This document shows, in pieces, positions 8,931 through 17,020 of a DNA stretch of 64,000 bases. Below the pieces are notes generated by a model, which saw nothing but the letters and a program-made list of their open reading frames with translations, was not told the DNA's origin and ran no database searches. The DNA lies in the NCBI RefSeq assembly GCF_003660455.1, contig NZ_QZVR01000001.1, positions 186,001 through 250,000 on the forward strand, written 5' to 3'. Every line of letters begins with the position of its first letter. The first letter of the stretch is position 1. The position numbers and the translations under genes are program-made. This DNA comes from Nocardioides ferulae (GTDB lineage Bacteria; Actinomycetota; Actinomycetes; Propionibacteriales; Nocardioidaceae).

Positions 8931-9509
8931 TCAGAACCCGCCCGGCAACAGCCCGGGCGGCGGCCACTTGCCCTTGCGCAGCGCCTTGGCCTGCTCGCGC
9001 TCGATGCGCTTCATGTGGCCCTCGACGCGTTCGCGTCGTTGCACCAGCGTCTGCACGAGGTGGAAGAGCGTCGCAGCCATGACGATGAGCGGCCACGGGA
9101 AGTCGGCCTCGAAGCCGTCGGGGCCCCAGGAGGTCGCGGTCCAGACCGCCCAGCAGATCAGTGACGGTCCCACGAACGTCAGGACCGCTGAGCGTCGTTC
9201 GCCGTCGTAGCGGCGCAGCGCCTCGCGGCGCACCTCGTCGGGGCCCCACTGCACCAGCGCCGGCTTCGGCGCGACCGGCCGTGCCGGCACGATGTCGACC
9301 AGGAACGGCACCAGCTCGCCGAGGGTGCGGGCCCGCTGCACGGCCTCGCTCCGCTCGTCGAGCTCGTCGCGTTCCAGCCGCCCCTCGGCGTAGGCCTCGC
9401 CGAGCACCTGCTGCACCAGCGCCCGGTCGCGGTCCCCGGCGCGCATCGCGGCGTTCTCCGGGCGGCGTGGGTCCAGCGTGAAGCCGGACCACGGGTCGGG
9501 GGTGGGCAC
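8931..9509 (-). CDS. DUF1707 (SHOCT-like) membrane protein
   Basis: A 192-residue protein. Residues 18-70 form a DUF1707/SHOCT-like module: RAGDRDRALVQQVLGEAYAEGRL, then ERDELDERSEAVQRARTLGEL, a small helical domain common in actinobacterial membrane proteins. Two transmembrane helices follow (about residues 108-125 and 138-155) and the tail is basic and coiled (RRERVEGHMKRIEREQAKAL). Function is unknown. The GTG start seems leaderless: TAGTAT lies six bases upstream, on the other side of a 42-bp gap from the MFS gene. Confidence 0.75.
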   Translation of the reverse strand: MPTPDPWSGFTLDPRRPENAAMRAGDRDRALVQQVLGEAYAEGRLERDELDERSEAVQRARTLGELVPFLVDIVPARPVAPKPALVQWGPDEVRREALRRYDGERRSAVLTFVGPSLICWAVWTATSWGPDGFEADFPWPLIVMAATLFHLVQTLVQRRERVEGHMKRIEREQAKALRKGKWPPPGLLPGGF

Positions 9510-9551
9510 CCGCCCATACTAGGAGGCCCCGGTCCTTCCTAGAGTGCTGTG
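9510..9551. promoter_or_regulatory. divergent pair of leaderless promoters
   Basis: This 42-base gap holds a -10 element for each flanking gene. On the minus strand TAGTAT (plus-strand 9516-9521) sits six bases before the GTG at 9509. On the plus strand TAGAGT (9540-9545) sits six bases before the GTG at 9552. The two hexamers are 18 bases apart, so the two promoters must share or compete for the space upstream. Confidence 0.6.
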
Positions 9552-10865
9552 GTGAGTCCCCGCCCCGAGCCCGTCCCCGCGCGGGCGTACGTCGTGTGGG
9601 GAGTCGGGCTCGCGGTCTACCTGCTGGCGGTCTTCCACCGCTCGTCTCTCGCGGTGGCCGGCCTGGCCGCCGGAGAGCGCTTCGACATCTCCGCCTCGCA
9701 GCTCTCGACGTTCACGATGCTGCAGCTGCTCGTGTACGCCGCGATGCAGGTGCCGGTGGGTCTGCTCGTCGACCGCTTCGGCTCGCGCAGCGTGCTGCTG
9801 GCCGGTCTCCTGGTGATGACCGCGGCGCAGGCCGGCTTCGCGCTGGCCACGACCTATCCGGCGGCGCTGGTCGCGCGGATGTTCGTGGGGGTCGGTGACG
9901 CGCTGACCTTCATCTGCGTGCTCCGGCTGGTGAGCAGCTGGTTCCCGCTGCGCCGGATCCCGTTGATCACCCAGCTCACCGGAACGTTGGGCCAGCTCGG
10001 AGCGGTCGGCGCGGCCGTGCCGATGACCTGGGCGCTCTCCGATCTGGGCTGGACCCGCGCCTACCTGGGCACGGCGTCGATCGGCGTCCTGCTGGCGGTC
10101 GCGGTGCTGGTGGCGCTCCACGACGCTCCGGACCGGCGCTCGCTGCGCGGACCCCGGCTCTCGGTCTCCGCCATCCGGCACAGCCTGACCTCGTCGTGGG
10201 CGCACCCGGGCACCCGGCTGGGCTTCTGGATGCACTTCGTGACCCAGTTCAGCGCCACGGCGCTCAGCCTGCTGTGGGGCTACCCGTTCCTGGTGCAGGG
10301 CGAGGGCCGGTCACCGGCCACGGCCGGCGCGCTGCTCACCGTGATCGTGGTCGCGGTGATGGCCGCGGGTCCGGTGCTGGGCTGGCTGGTCGGCGCCCAC
10401 CCCTGGCACCGCTCCTCGATGGTGCTGGTGATCGTGGGCGCGATCGTCACGGTGTGGACGGCGGTGCTCGCCTGGCCGGGCTCGGCCCCGCTGCCGCTGC
10501 TGGTGCTGCTGGCGGTCGTCGTCGGGGTCGGGGGACCGGCCTCGATGATCGGCTTCGACGTCGGGCGCACCTCGAACCCGCCGGAGCGCCTGGCCAGCGC
10601 GAGCGGGATCATCAACCAGGGCGGGTTCTACGCCAGCCTGACCCTGGTGATCACCATCGGCGTGATCCTCGACTGGCGCACCCCCGGCGGCGGCACCGGC
10701 TACGGCCCGGACGCCTTCCGGTGGGCGATGGCCGCGCAGTACCCGCTCTGGGCACTGGGTCTCTCGCAGGTGTGGCGCTACCGGCGGCAGGCCCGCAGGG
10801 TGGTCGACCGCGCCACGCTGCAGGCCGGTCTCGGAGCCGAGGGCGTGGTGAAGCCCCCGTCGTGA
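9552..10865 (+). CDS. MFS transporter
   Basis: A 437-residue membrane protein with about twelve hydrophobic helices. Motif A of the major facilitator superfamily is visible between helices 2 and 3 as LLVDRFGSR, and RMFVGVGDALTFI matches the helix 4-5 region. The pattern resembles the broad group of actinobacterial MFS carriers annotated as metabolite or nitrate-type permeases; the substrate cannot be inferred. GTG at 9552 is chosen over the adjacent GTG at 9549 because it is six bases from the -10 hexamer TAGAGT. It converges with the anti-sigma gene, nine bases after its own stop. Confidence 0.85.
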   Translation: MSPRPEPVPARAYVVWGVGLAVYLLAVFHRSSLAVAGLAAGERFDISASQLSTFTMLQLLVYAAMQVPVGLLVDRFGSRSVLLAGLLVMTAAQAGFALATTYPAALVARMFVGVGDALTFICVLRLVSSWFPLRRIPLITQLTGTLGQLGAVGAAVPMTWALSDLGWTRAYLGTASIGVLLAVAVLVALHDAPDRRSLRGPRLSVSAIRHSLTSSWAHPGTRLGFWMHFVTQFSATALSLLWGYPFLVQGEGRSPATAGALLTVIVVAVMAAGPVLGWLVGAHPWHRSSMVLVIVGAIVTVWTAVLAWPGSAPLPLLVLLAVVVGVGGPASMIGFDVGRTSNPPERLASASGIINQGGFYASLTLVITIGVILDWRTPGGGTGYGPDAFRWAMAAQYPLWALGLSQVWRYRRQARRVVDRATLQAGLGAEGVVKPPS

Positions 10866-10874
10866 CCCAACCGT

Positions 10875-11369
10875 TCAGGCGGAGGCGGCCCGGCGGCAGA
10901 GCAGCGTCCACTGGTTGCGGCCGCCGACCCGCTCGTAGTGGAGGTCGTCGAGGGCGGCGACCGCCAGCGCCAGCCCGCGGCCGGACTCGGCGAGATCGTC
11001 CTCGGGCATTGCGACATCACTGAGGTCCAGCGCCATCGGGAGACCGTTGTCGCCGAGCGTCGCGACGAGGCAGTCGGCGTTGGCCGCCACCCCGATCTCG
11101 AAACGGCGCGGGGAGCGCTCTCCGTCGACCGGCTCCAGCTGATAGGCGTGCTCGACGATGTTGGCGAGGATCTCGATGACCGCGGTCTCGAAGCGGAACC
11201 GGTCGACGTCGAGCACGTCGGGGTGGGCCACCCAGAGGCTCTCGAGCAGCGCGTGGACCAGCTCCATGGTCTCGGGGTCGGCAGGGGCCGACAGCTCCAG
11301 GCGGCCCTCCATCGAGGCGATGTCGGCGGCCGGCCCAGCGTCCGGTTCCCGGGGATCCTGGTCACTCAT
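10875..11369 (-). CDS. RsbW-type anti-sigma factor / serine kinase
   Basis: A 164-residue GHKL-fold ATPase. The N-box is ETAVIEILANIVEHAYQ, with the ATP-binding Asn and the preceding Glu; the G1 box is LGDNGLP and the G2 region is ESGRGLALAVA. This is the set seen in RsbW/SpoIIAB, which hold sigma factors or other partners and phosphorylate a STAS antagonist. The ATG at 11369 lies inside the end of the STAS gene; an in-frame GTG at 11378 is an alternative. The operon is glycosyltransferase - STAS - this kinase, all overlapping. No sigma factor gene is nearby. Confidence 0.85.
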   Translation of the reverse strand: MSDQDPREPDAGPAADIASMEGRLELSAPADPETMELVHALLESLWVAHPDVLDVDRFRFETAVIEILANIVEHAYQLEPVDGERSPRRFEIGVAANADCLVATLGDNGLPMALDLSDVAMPEDDLAESGRGLALAVAALDDLHYERVGGRNQWTLLCRRAASA

Positions 11370-11697
11370 CGAAGGCACTCTCGACCGAGTCGCGGGGTCG
11401 CAGCACCCGGTCGAGGTTGGTGAGTCGGAAGACGTTGAGCACCGACTCGGTGGGCCGGGCCACGCGTAGGTCTCCGCCCGCCTGGCGGGCCGACTTCAGT
11501 CCGCCGATCAGCGCTCCGAGGCCGGAGGAGTCGAGGAACGTCGTCTCCGCCATGTCGACGACGATGCGGCTGGTGCCGTCGCCGACGAGCCCGCCCAGCA
11601 CCTCCTTCAGACGGCGGGCGGCGACCATGTTCAACCGACCCTGGGGCGTGACCACCCCGATCCCGTCGTCTCGGGTCTCGACCTTGAACTCGATCAT
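11362..11697 (-). CDS. STAS-domain anti-sigma factor antagonist
   Basis: A 111-residue single STAS domain of the RsbV/SpoIIAA type. The conserved phospho-acceptor loop TTFLDSSGLGAL places Ser57/Ser58 exactly as in SpoIIAA, so it can be phosphorylated by the kinase encoded next. GAAGGAG precedes the ATG. Its start overlaps the stop of the glycosyltransferase gene (ATGA) and its end overlaps the kinase start, so all three should be made in fixed proportion. In known systems the unphosphorylated antagonist sequesters the kinase and frees its target. Confidence 0.88.
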   Translation of the reverse strand: MIEFKVETRDDGIGVVTPQGRLNMVAARRLKEVLGGLVGDGTSRIVVDMAETTFLDSSGLGALIGGLKSARQAGGDLRVARPTESVLNVFRLTNLDRVLRPRDSVESAFDE

Positions 11698-13682
11698 GCT
11701 GCTCCTTCGTGGGGTTCACCGGGGCGAGCGCCGGCGGGGGAGTGGTCGGTGGCCGGTCCGCGGTAGCGCACCGCTTTGATGATCACCCAGAAGACGGCCA
11801 GGTCGAAGGCGACCCACAGCAGGTTGAAGCCGACGCCGAGGACCGGAGCATGGCCGGTGCCAGCCCGGACCACGCCGACCAGGACTGCGGTGGCGAGCAG
11901 CGCGATGGCCACGAGCTGGGGGCGGACCAGGTCCCACCGACGACCGCCGTCGGCGCCGCGGGTCTTGGGGGTGACGGCGAAGTCCAGCTCGCGGCGTAGG
12001 AAGACGTTGCCGAAGGCAGAGGTGAACGCCTTGATCCACACCGGGAACAGGGCCAGGGAGTACTGCTGCCCCCGCCAGGTGGGCCGGCCGGCGGCGACCA
12101 CCCAGAACAGCAGCTGGTTGACCAGCAGGAACGGCACCAGCCGGATGAAGAAGTCGAGGCTCCAGGCGCGCACCGGCAGCACGCCGAGGGTCAGGTAGAG
12201 CACCGGCGCGGCGATGTAGACGACCGCCGCGAAGCCCGAGAGGTAGCTCCACATGGTGGCGAAGTACATCAGTCGCTGCCCGAGACTCAGGCCGCGCTGC
12301 ACCAACGGGTTCTCGCGGAACATGACCTGCACCGTCCCCTGCGCCCAGCGCAGCCGCTGGGTGAGCATCGTCGGCAGGTCCTCGGGTGCCAGCCCGTGCG
12401 CGAGCACCTCGTCGTGGTACGCCGTGTGCCAGCCGAGGGCGTGCAGCCGCATGCAGGTCGCCATGTCCTCGGTGACCGAGATGGTGGCCAGCGGCATGAT
12501 CGGCTGCGCCTCGTCACCGCGGTGTACGTCGACCGAGTCCACGAGGGCCTGCACGGTCTCGACCGCGCCCAGCGGGGACCACTCGCGGTCCGAGAGCTGG
12601 TCGAGCACGGACAGGTCGACGGTGGCCAGATCGTCACCGGGGCCCTCGGTGAGCCCCTCGAGCTCGGCGATCGCGGTGAGGTCGGACTGCACGGTCTCCA
12701 GGTCGGCCGCGATCAGGCGGCGGCGGATGTCGGCGACTCGGCGCTGGAAGCGGTAGGTGACGTCGAAGAGGGGAGCTCCTCGGGCCAGCTCACGTCGTGC
12801 CCTGCCGATGTCGTGGAGGATCTCGTCGAGGGCACGGCGCACCTCCAGCTCGTCGGGGGTGAGCCGCCGACGGGCCGAGCGGACGACCGATCCCGCGGTA
12901 CGCAGCGCCCGGTGCACGCCCACCTCGACCTCCCCGACGTACCTGCTCACCCCCAGCTGCATCAGGGCCTCACGTCGGATCACGGCGTTGGAGCCGCAGA
13001 AGAACGCGGCGTTCCAGCCGTCCTTGCCCTGCTGGATCGGCCCGTAGAAGAGCGGCGCCTGGCTGCCGAGGGGATCGTCGTCGGGGACGTTCTCGAACCA
13101 CTGGGGGGTCTGTACGAGGGCCATCTGCTCGTCGGCGAAGTAGCCCAGGGTGCGGTCGAGGATCTCCGGATGGGGCACCTGGTCGGCGTCGAGGATCAGC
13201 AGGAACTCGCCCTCGGTGGCCAGCAGCGCGTTGTTGAGGTTGCCGGCCTTGGCGTGCCGGGGCATGTCCTGCCACTCCGCGGAGCGGGTGATCCAGCCGA
13301 TCCCCTCGGCCTCCGCCGCCGCGCGCAGCTCGGCCCGGTCTCCGTCGTCGAGGATCCAGGTGTCGTGGGGGTAGCGGATGTCGCGGGCGGCCCGGGCGGT
13401 GCGCATCACGAGCTCGACGGGCTCGTTGTAGGTCGTGATGAACACGTCGACGGTCCAGTCGGGGGGAGCGGTGGCCGGGTCGCCGCGCTCCTTGATCCGC
13501 CACATGGCCAGCCCGAAGAGCAGCGAGTCGACGAGGCTGTAGGTCTCGGCCAGCACCAGGGGCACCGCGATCCACCAGGCGTCCCAGTTGACCGAGACCA
13601 GCCAGCGCCAGACGACGTAGTTGACGCCGAGCAGCGCCGTGGCCAGGACCACGAGGCGGATCAGCAGCAGCCGCCGGGTCAC
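11694..13682 (-). CDS. family 2 glycosyltransferase, cellulose-synthase-like, with a large insertion
   Basis: A 662-residue membrane glycosyltransferase. Two N-terminal helices (about residues 4-28 and 36-62) are followed by a GT-A domain carrying the BcsA-type D,D,D,QxxRW set: LDDGD (111-115), DAD (165-167), TED (404-406) and QRLRW (442-446). Four or more helices follow. Between FCGSNAVIRREAL (near 228-240) and the TED motif lie about 160 residues, whereas cellulose synthases have roughly ten to twenty there; the extra part (about 247-395) is rich in Arg, Leu and Glu and probably helical. GTG at 13682 is chosen because the first helix starts there. Product sugar and acceptor are unknown. Confidence 0.85.
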   Translation of the reverse strand: MTRRLLLIRLVVLATALLGVNYVVWRWLVSVNWDAWWIAVPLVLAETYSLVDSLLFGLAMWRIKERGDPATAPPDWTVDVFITTYNEPVELVMRTARAARDIRYPHDTWILDDGDRAELRAAAEAEGIGWITRSAEWQDMPRHAKAGNLNNALLATEGEFLLILDADQVPHPEILDRTLGYFADEQMALVQTPQWFENVPDDDPLGSQAPLFYGPIQQGKDGWNAAFFCGSNAVIRREALMQLGVSRYVGEVEVGVHRALRTAGSVVRSARRRLTPDELEVRRALDEILHDIGRARRELARGAPLFDVTYRFQRRVADIRRRLIAADLETVQSDLTAIAELEGLTEGPGDDLATVDLSVLDQLSDREWSPLGAVETVQALVDSVDVHRGDEAQPIMPLATISVTEDMATCMRLHALGWHTAYHDEVLAHGLAPEDLPTMLTQRLRWAQGTVQVMFRENPLVQRGLSLGQRLMYFATMWSYLSGFAAVVYIAAPVLYLTLGVLPVRAWSLDFFIRLVPFLLVNQLLFWVVAAGRPTWRGQQYSLALFPVWIKAFTSAFGNVFLRRELDFAVTPKTRGADGGRRWDLVRPQLVAIALLATAVLVGVVRAGTGHAPVLGVGFNLLWVAFDLAVFWVIIKAVRYRGPATDHSPAGARPGEPHEGAA

Positions 13683-13797
13683 GGGGCGATCACCGCGCGA
13701 CGCGTGAGGGTCTCTCCCGTCACTTGGTTGGGGGCCATGCTCTGCCTTCCGAGTCCGCTCCCGTCCGGGCGGGTGCACGTGAGGAACCGGTACCTCT

Positions 13798-13922
13798 CCG
13801 CGAGGCCGGCAAACGCAGCATCGACTCCGCAGAGGCGGACCTGCGGCAAACCGGACGGTCGGCGGGGGGAGAATCCCTTCGAGGGCAACCGCCCGATCGC
13901 GACGGCGACGGTGGCGTGGCGG
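13798..13922 (+). ncRNA. ydaO-like cyclic di-AMP riboswitch candidate
   Basis: The leader of the APC permease gene carries blocks in the order expected for the ydaO/yuaA class: GCCGGCAAAC near 13805, GCGGCAAACCGG near 13843, GGGGGGAGAATCCC near 13864, GCCCGAT near 13891 and GACGGCGACGG just after. The ends CCGCGAGGCC (13798-13807) and GGCGTGGCGG (13913-13922) can form an eight-of-ten-pair P1 stem. The ribosome-binding GGGGAGGCGGGG follows P1 directly, which would suit control of translation. In actinobacteria this class regulates amino-acid permeases and cell-wall enzymes. The match is by eye and several conserved positions deviate. Confidence 0.5.
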
Positions 13923-13941
13923 TCTTCGGGGAGGCGGGGCG

Positions 13942-15375
13942 ATGACGGTGCGCGGCGCGGAAAGTGGGCAGACCCTGGGCGCGCGGATGCGGCGGCGCAA
14001 GCCGCTGGAGCCCGAAGCGCACGACACCGGCCTGGTCCGTTCGATCGGGCTCTTCCAGCTGACGATGCTCGGAGTCGGCGCGACCGTCGGCACCGGCATC
14101 TTCTTCGTGCTGACGACCGAGGTGCCCCAGGCCGGCCCTGCGATCGTGGTCTCGTTCGTGCTGGCAGCGATCGTCGCCGCGCTGACCGCTTTGTGCTACG
14201 CCGAGCTGGCCAGCGCAGTCCCGGTGTCGGGGTCGTCGTACTCCTACGCCTACGCCACGCTCGGTGAGGCGATGGCGATGGTGCTCGCGGCCTGCCTGCT
14301 GCTGGAGTACGGCGTCTCGTCGGCGGCTGTCTCGGTCGGCTGGTCGCAGTACCTCAACGACCTGCTCGACAGTCTGTTCGGTGTCTCGCTCCCCGAGGCG
14401 CTCTCGATGTCTCCGTCCGAGGGCGGCATCGCCAACGTCCCGGCGATCGTGCTGGTCGGGCTGTGCATGCTGCTGCTGATCCGCGGGGCGAGCGAGTCGG
14501 CCACGGTGAACGCGGTCATGGTGCTGGTCAAGGTCGGAGTGCTGATCTTGTTCGTCGTGGTGGGCCTCACCGGCTGGGAGACCGACAACCTGGCCGACTT
14601 CGCGCCGTTCGGCAGCGCGGGGGTCTGGGCGGCGACCGGCGGCATCTTCTTCTCGTTCATCGGCCTCGACGCGGTCTCGACGGCCGGAGAGGAGGTCAAG
14701 GACCCGACCCGGACCATGCCACGGGCGATCGTGCTGGCCCTGCTCATCGTCACCACGATCTACGTGCTCGTCGCGGTGGTCGCGGTCGCGGCGCAGCCGT
14801 GGGAGCGGTTCGAGGGCCAGGACGCCGGGCTGGCGCAGATCCTGCGCGACGTGACCGGGTCGAAGTGGCCCGCGACCGTGCTGGCCGCGGGGGCCGTGGT
14901 GTCGATCTTCTCGGTGACGCTGGTGACGCTCTACGGCCAGACCCGGATCCTGTTCACGATGAGCTGCGACGGCGTGGTCCCGCCGATCTTCCGTCGACTC
15001 GGGGCGCGCACGAGGACGCCGGTCGCCAACACGATCATGGTGTGCATCGTGGTGGCGGTGCTCGCCGGACTGGTGCCGCTGGACGGTCTCGCCGACCTGA
15101 CCAGCATCGGCACGCTCGCGGCGTTCACGGTGGTCTCGGCTGCCGTCATCCTGCTGCGCCGCCGCCAGCCCGACATGCACCGGGCGTTCCGGGTGCCGGG
15201 CTACCCGGTGACGCCCCTGCTCTCGATCGCGGCCTGCGTGTTCGTGATCACCGGTCTGCCCTGGCAGACCTTCGGCTACTTCGCCGCCTGGGTCGCGGTC
15301 ATGCTGGTCTTCTACCTCGCCTACGGGATCAAGCACTCCAACCTCGAGCCCTACCCGCGCGGCGACGAGAGGTGA
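13942..15375 (+). CDS. APC-superfamily amino acid permease (CAT-like)
   Basis: A 477-residue transporter with about twelve membrane helices. The first helix contains GVGATVGTGIFFVL, the unwound substrate-binding G-x-G segment of the amino acid-polyamine-cation superfamily, and ALCYAELASAVPVSGSSY is the signature of the cationic-amino-acid-transporter group. GGGGAGGCGGGG precedes the ATG. It probably imports or exchanges an amino acid; which one is not visible. The 260-base leader upstream has a ydaO-like riboswitch candidate, so expression may follow cyclic di-AMP. It converges with a K+-channel-like gene. Confidence 0.88.
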   Translation: MTVRGAESGQTLGARMRRRKPLEPEAHDTGLVRSIGLFQLTMLGVGATVGTGIFFVLTTEVPQAGPAIVVSFVLAAIVAALTALCYAELASAVPVSGSSYSYAYATLGEAMAMVLAACLLLEYGVSSAAVSVGWSQYLNDLLDSLFGVSLPEALSMSPSEGGIANVPAIVLVGLCMLLLIRGASESATVNAVMVLVKVGVLILFVVVGLTGWETDNLADFAPFGSAGVWAATGGIFFSFIGLDAVSTAGEEVKDPTRTMPRAIVLALLIVTTIYVLVAVVAVAAQPWERFEGQDAGLAQILRDVTGSKWPATVLAAGAVVSIFSVTLVTLYGQTRILFTMSCDGVVPPIFRRLGARTRTPVANTIMVCIVVAVLAGLVPLDGLADLTSIGTLAAFTVVSAAVILLRRRQPDMHRAFRVPGYPVTPLLSIAACVFVITGLPWQTFGYFAAWVAVMLVFYLAYGIKHSNLEPYPRGDER

Positions 15376-15393
15376 GGCCCGTCGGCCCGGCGG

Positions 15394-16062
15394 TCAGCGC
15401 GCCCGGGTCACCGTGAGGCCGACCATCCGGGCGACGACCAGGGCGATGTAGAGGACGCCGGCGACCTGCTCGACCATCACCAACGACCGGGCGTGCTGCC
15501 CCACCGGGACGATGTCGGAGAGACCGACGCTGGTGAGCGTGGTGAACGAGAGGAACAGCAGCTCGAACCAGGTGTGCTGGTCGGTGCCCTCGACGCCGAG
15601 GAACGACCCCGGCCACAGCACCTGGGCGGCGGCGTAGACGTAGGCGAAGCCCCAGGCCACCACCGTGAACGCCGCGCCGGTGGCGTAGAGCTCGTCGCGG
15701 GTCACGCGCTCGTCGTGGAAGAGGTAGCGGATCATCCCGTAGGAGACGTAGAAGTAGAACGGCGCGTGCAGCAGGGCCGAGACCAGCACCACGGCATCCG
15801 ACCCGGGGTGCACCGCCTCGAGCACCGTGAAGACCATGGCGGGGGCTCCGAAGACCAGCCCGACCCAGCTGAGCGCCGGAGTGCGGCGCACCGCCCAGAG
15901 CGCGATCAGGACCACGCCCATCTGCACCACGCCGATCACGGCACGACCCGCGGCGGTGGCGTCGAAGAACGGGTAGGCGAGGACCGTGACCAGCTGGGCG
16001 GCGAGCAGCACCGCCGAGGGGTGGGTGCGCAGGATCCTGGCCGTCTCGTTCACGTCGCGCAT
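15394..16062 (-). CDS. K+-channel-like membrane protein
   Basis: A 222-residue protein with four to five hydrophobic helices followed by a re-entrant pore loop and a last helix. The loop reads ELLFLSFTTLTSVGLSDI, close to the TTLTTVGYGD selectivity filter of potassium channels but with GLSD in place of GYGD, so selectivity may be altered. A long N-terminal part (about residues 1-140) of further helices precedes the pore unit. No cytosolic ligand domain is visible. It ends 18 bases from the end of the permease gene; the pairing with a possible cyclic di-AMP switch is noteworthy because that nucleotide governs K+ handling in many bacteria. Confidence 0.7.
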   Translation of the reverse strand: MRDVNETARILRTHPSAVLLAAQLVTVLAYPFFDATAAGRAVIGVVQMGVVLIALWAVRRTPALSWVGLVFGAPAMVFTVLEAVHPGSDAVVLVSALLHAPFYFYVSYGMIRYLFHDERVTRDELYATGAAFTVVAWGFAYVYAAAQVLWPGSFLGVEGTDQHTWFELLFLSFTTLTSVGLSDIVPVGQHARSLVMVEQVAGVLYIALVVARMVGLTVTRAR

Positions 16063-16168
16063 CGTAGAGGCGAGCGGCTCGTCGCCGCGCCGCGGCCGTG
16101 GTGGTCCTCACATCCGCCTTCACCTGTTCGGGCATAACGCGGAGCGTGGGTCGCTCGTGGCTCGGAAC

Positions 16169-16182
16169 GAGAACATGTTCTA
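16169..16182. promoter_or_regulatory. KstR-like operator before the mce operon
   Basis: GAGAACATGTTCTA agrees with the KstR consensus TnnAACnnGTTnnA at every fixed position but the first. The last two bases begin TACCGT (16181-16186), a plausible -10 hexamer, so a bound repressor would cover the promoter. The yrbE4A start is 62 bases downstream, after GGGGAGG. Confidence 0.7.
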
Positions 16183-16243
16183 CCGTGAGGCGGCCGTCTA
16201 GACAGGACGGCGTCTCCAGACCACCGGATCGGGGAGGTGACGG

Positions 16244-17017
16244 GTGGGTTTCTCAGCCGTGTCCGTGATCCGCGGCCCAGGCGAGTTGACCGCGATGGTC
16301 GTCGACGTCACCAAGCGGATCTTCACGACCCCGTTCCAGGCCCGGGAGTTCATCGAGCAGGCCTGGTTCATCACCAGCGTCACGCTGATGCCCACGATCC
16401 TGGTCTCGGTGCCCTTCGGGGCGGTCATCTCCCTGCAGGTCGGCAGCCTCACCGGCCAGCTCGGCGCCCAGTCGTTCGCCGGCGCGTCCGCGGTGCTCGC
16501 GGTGGTGCGCGAGGCGGCGCCGATCGCTGCCGCGCTGATCATCGCGGGGGCCGCCGGGTCGGCGATCTGCTCCGACCTGGGCGCCCGCAAGATCCGCGAG
16601 GAGATCGACGCGATGGAGGTGCTCGGCGTCGACCCGCTCGCCCGCCTGGTCGTGCCCCGGGTGCTGGCCACCGTGTTCGTGGCCGTGATGATCAACGGCC
16701 TGGTCATCTCCGCCGGCATCGGCGGCGCCTACTTCTTCACCGTGATCATCCAGGGCGGCTCGGCCGGCGCCTTCCTCTCCTCGTTCACCGCGCTCGCCAC
16801 GCTGCCCGACCTCTACATCAGCATGGTCAAGGCGGCCGTCTTCGGCTGGCTGGCCGCGATCGTCGGCGCCTACAAGGGCCTGAACGCCGGCGGCGGCCCG
16901 AGCGGGGTGGGCCGGGCGGTCAACGAGTCGGTGATCGTCGCGTTCATGGTGCTGTTCTTCCTCAACGCGATCATCACCGCCATCTACTTCCAGCTCGTCC
17001 CGCAGGAAGGGCTGTAG
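16244..17017 (+). CDS. yrbE4A: Mce transporter permease YrbE4A
   Basis: A 257-residue MlaE/YrbE permease with about five membrane helices. The family's conserved cytoplasmic coupling region is present (SDLGARKIREEIDAMEVLGVD), which contacts the ATPase of the ABC-type importer. GGGGAGG six bases upstream supports the GTG start. It opens an operon of permeases, six Mce proteins and two associated proteins. The KstR-like site upstream and the steroid genes around it point to the Mce4 (sterol) class, by analogy with mycobacteria. The MceG ATPase is not in the window, as is usual. Confidence 0.9.
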   Translation: MGFSAVSVIRGPGELTAMVVDVTKRIFTTPFQAREFIEQAWFITSVTLMPTILVSVPFGAVISLQVGSLTGQLGAQSFAGASAVLAVVREAAPIAAALIIAGAAGSAICSDLGARKIREEIDAMEVLGVDPLARLVVPRVLATVFVAVMINGLVISAGIGGAYFFTVIIQGGSAGAFLSSFTALATLPDLYISMVKAAVFGWLAAIVGAYKGLNAGGGPSGVGRAVNESVIVAFMVLFFLNAIITAIYFQLVPQEGL

Positions 17018-17020
17018 CAC

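Noticed and set aside
13798..13922. Cyclic di-GMP (GEMM) or glycine riboswitch
   Set aside because: GGCAAACC fits part of GEMM, but the GGACGCAAAGCC block is missing and no glycine tandem is present. The order of blocks agrees better with ydaO.
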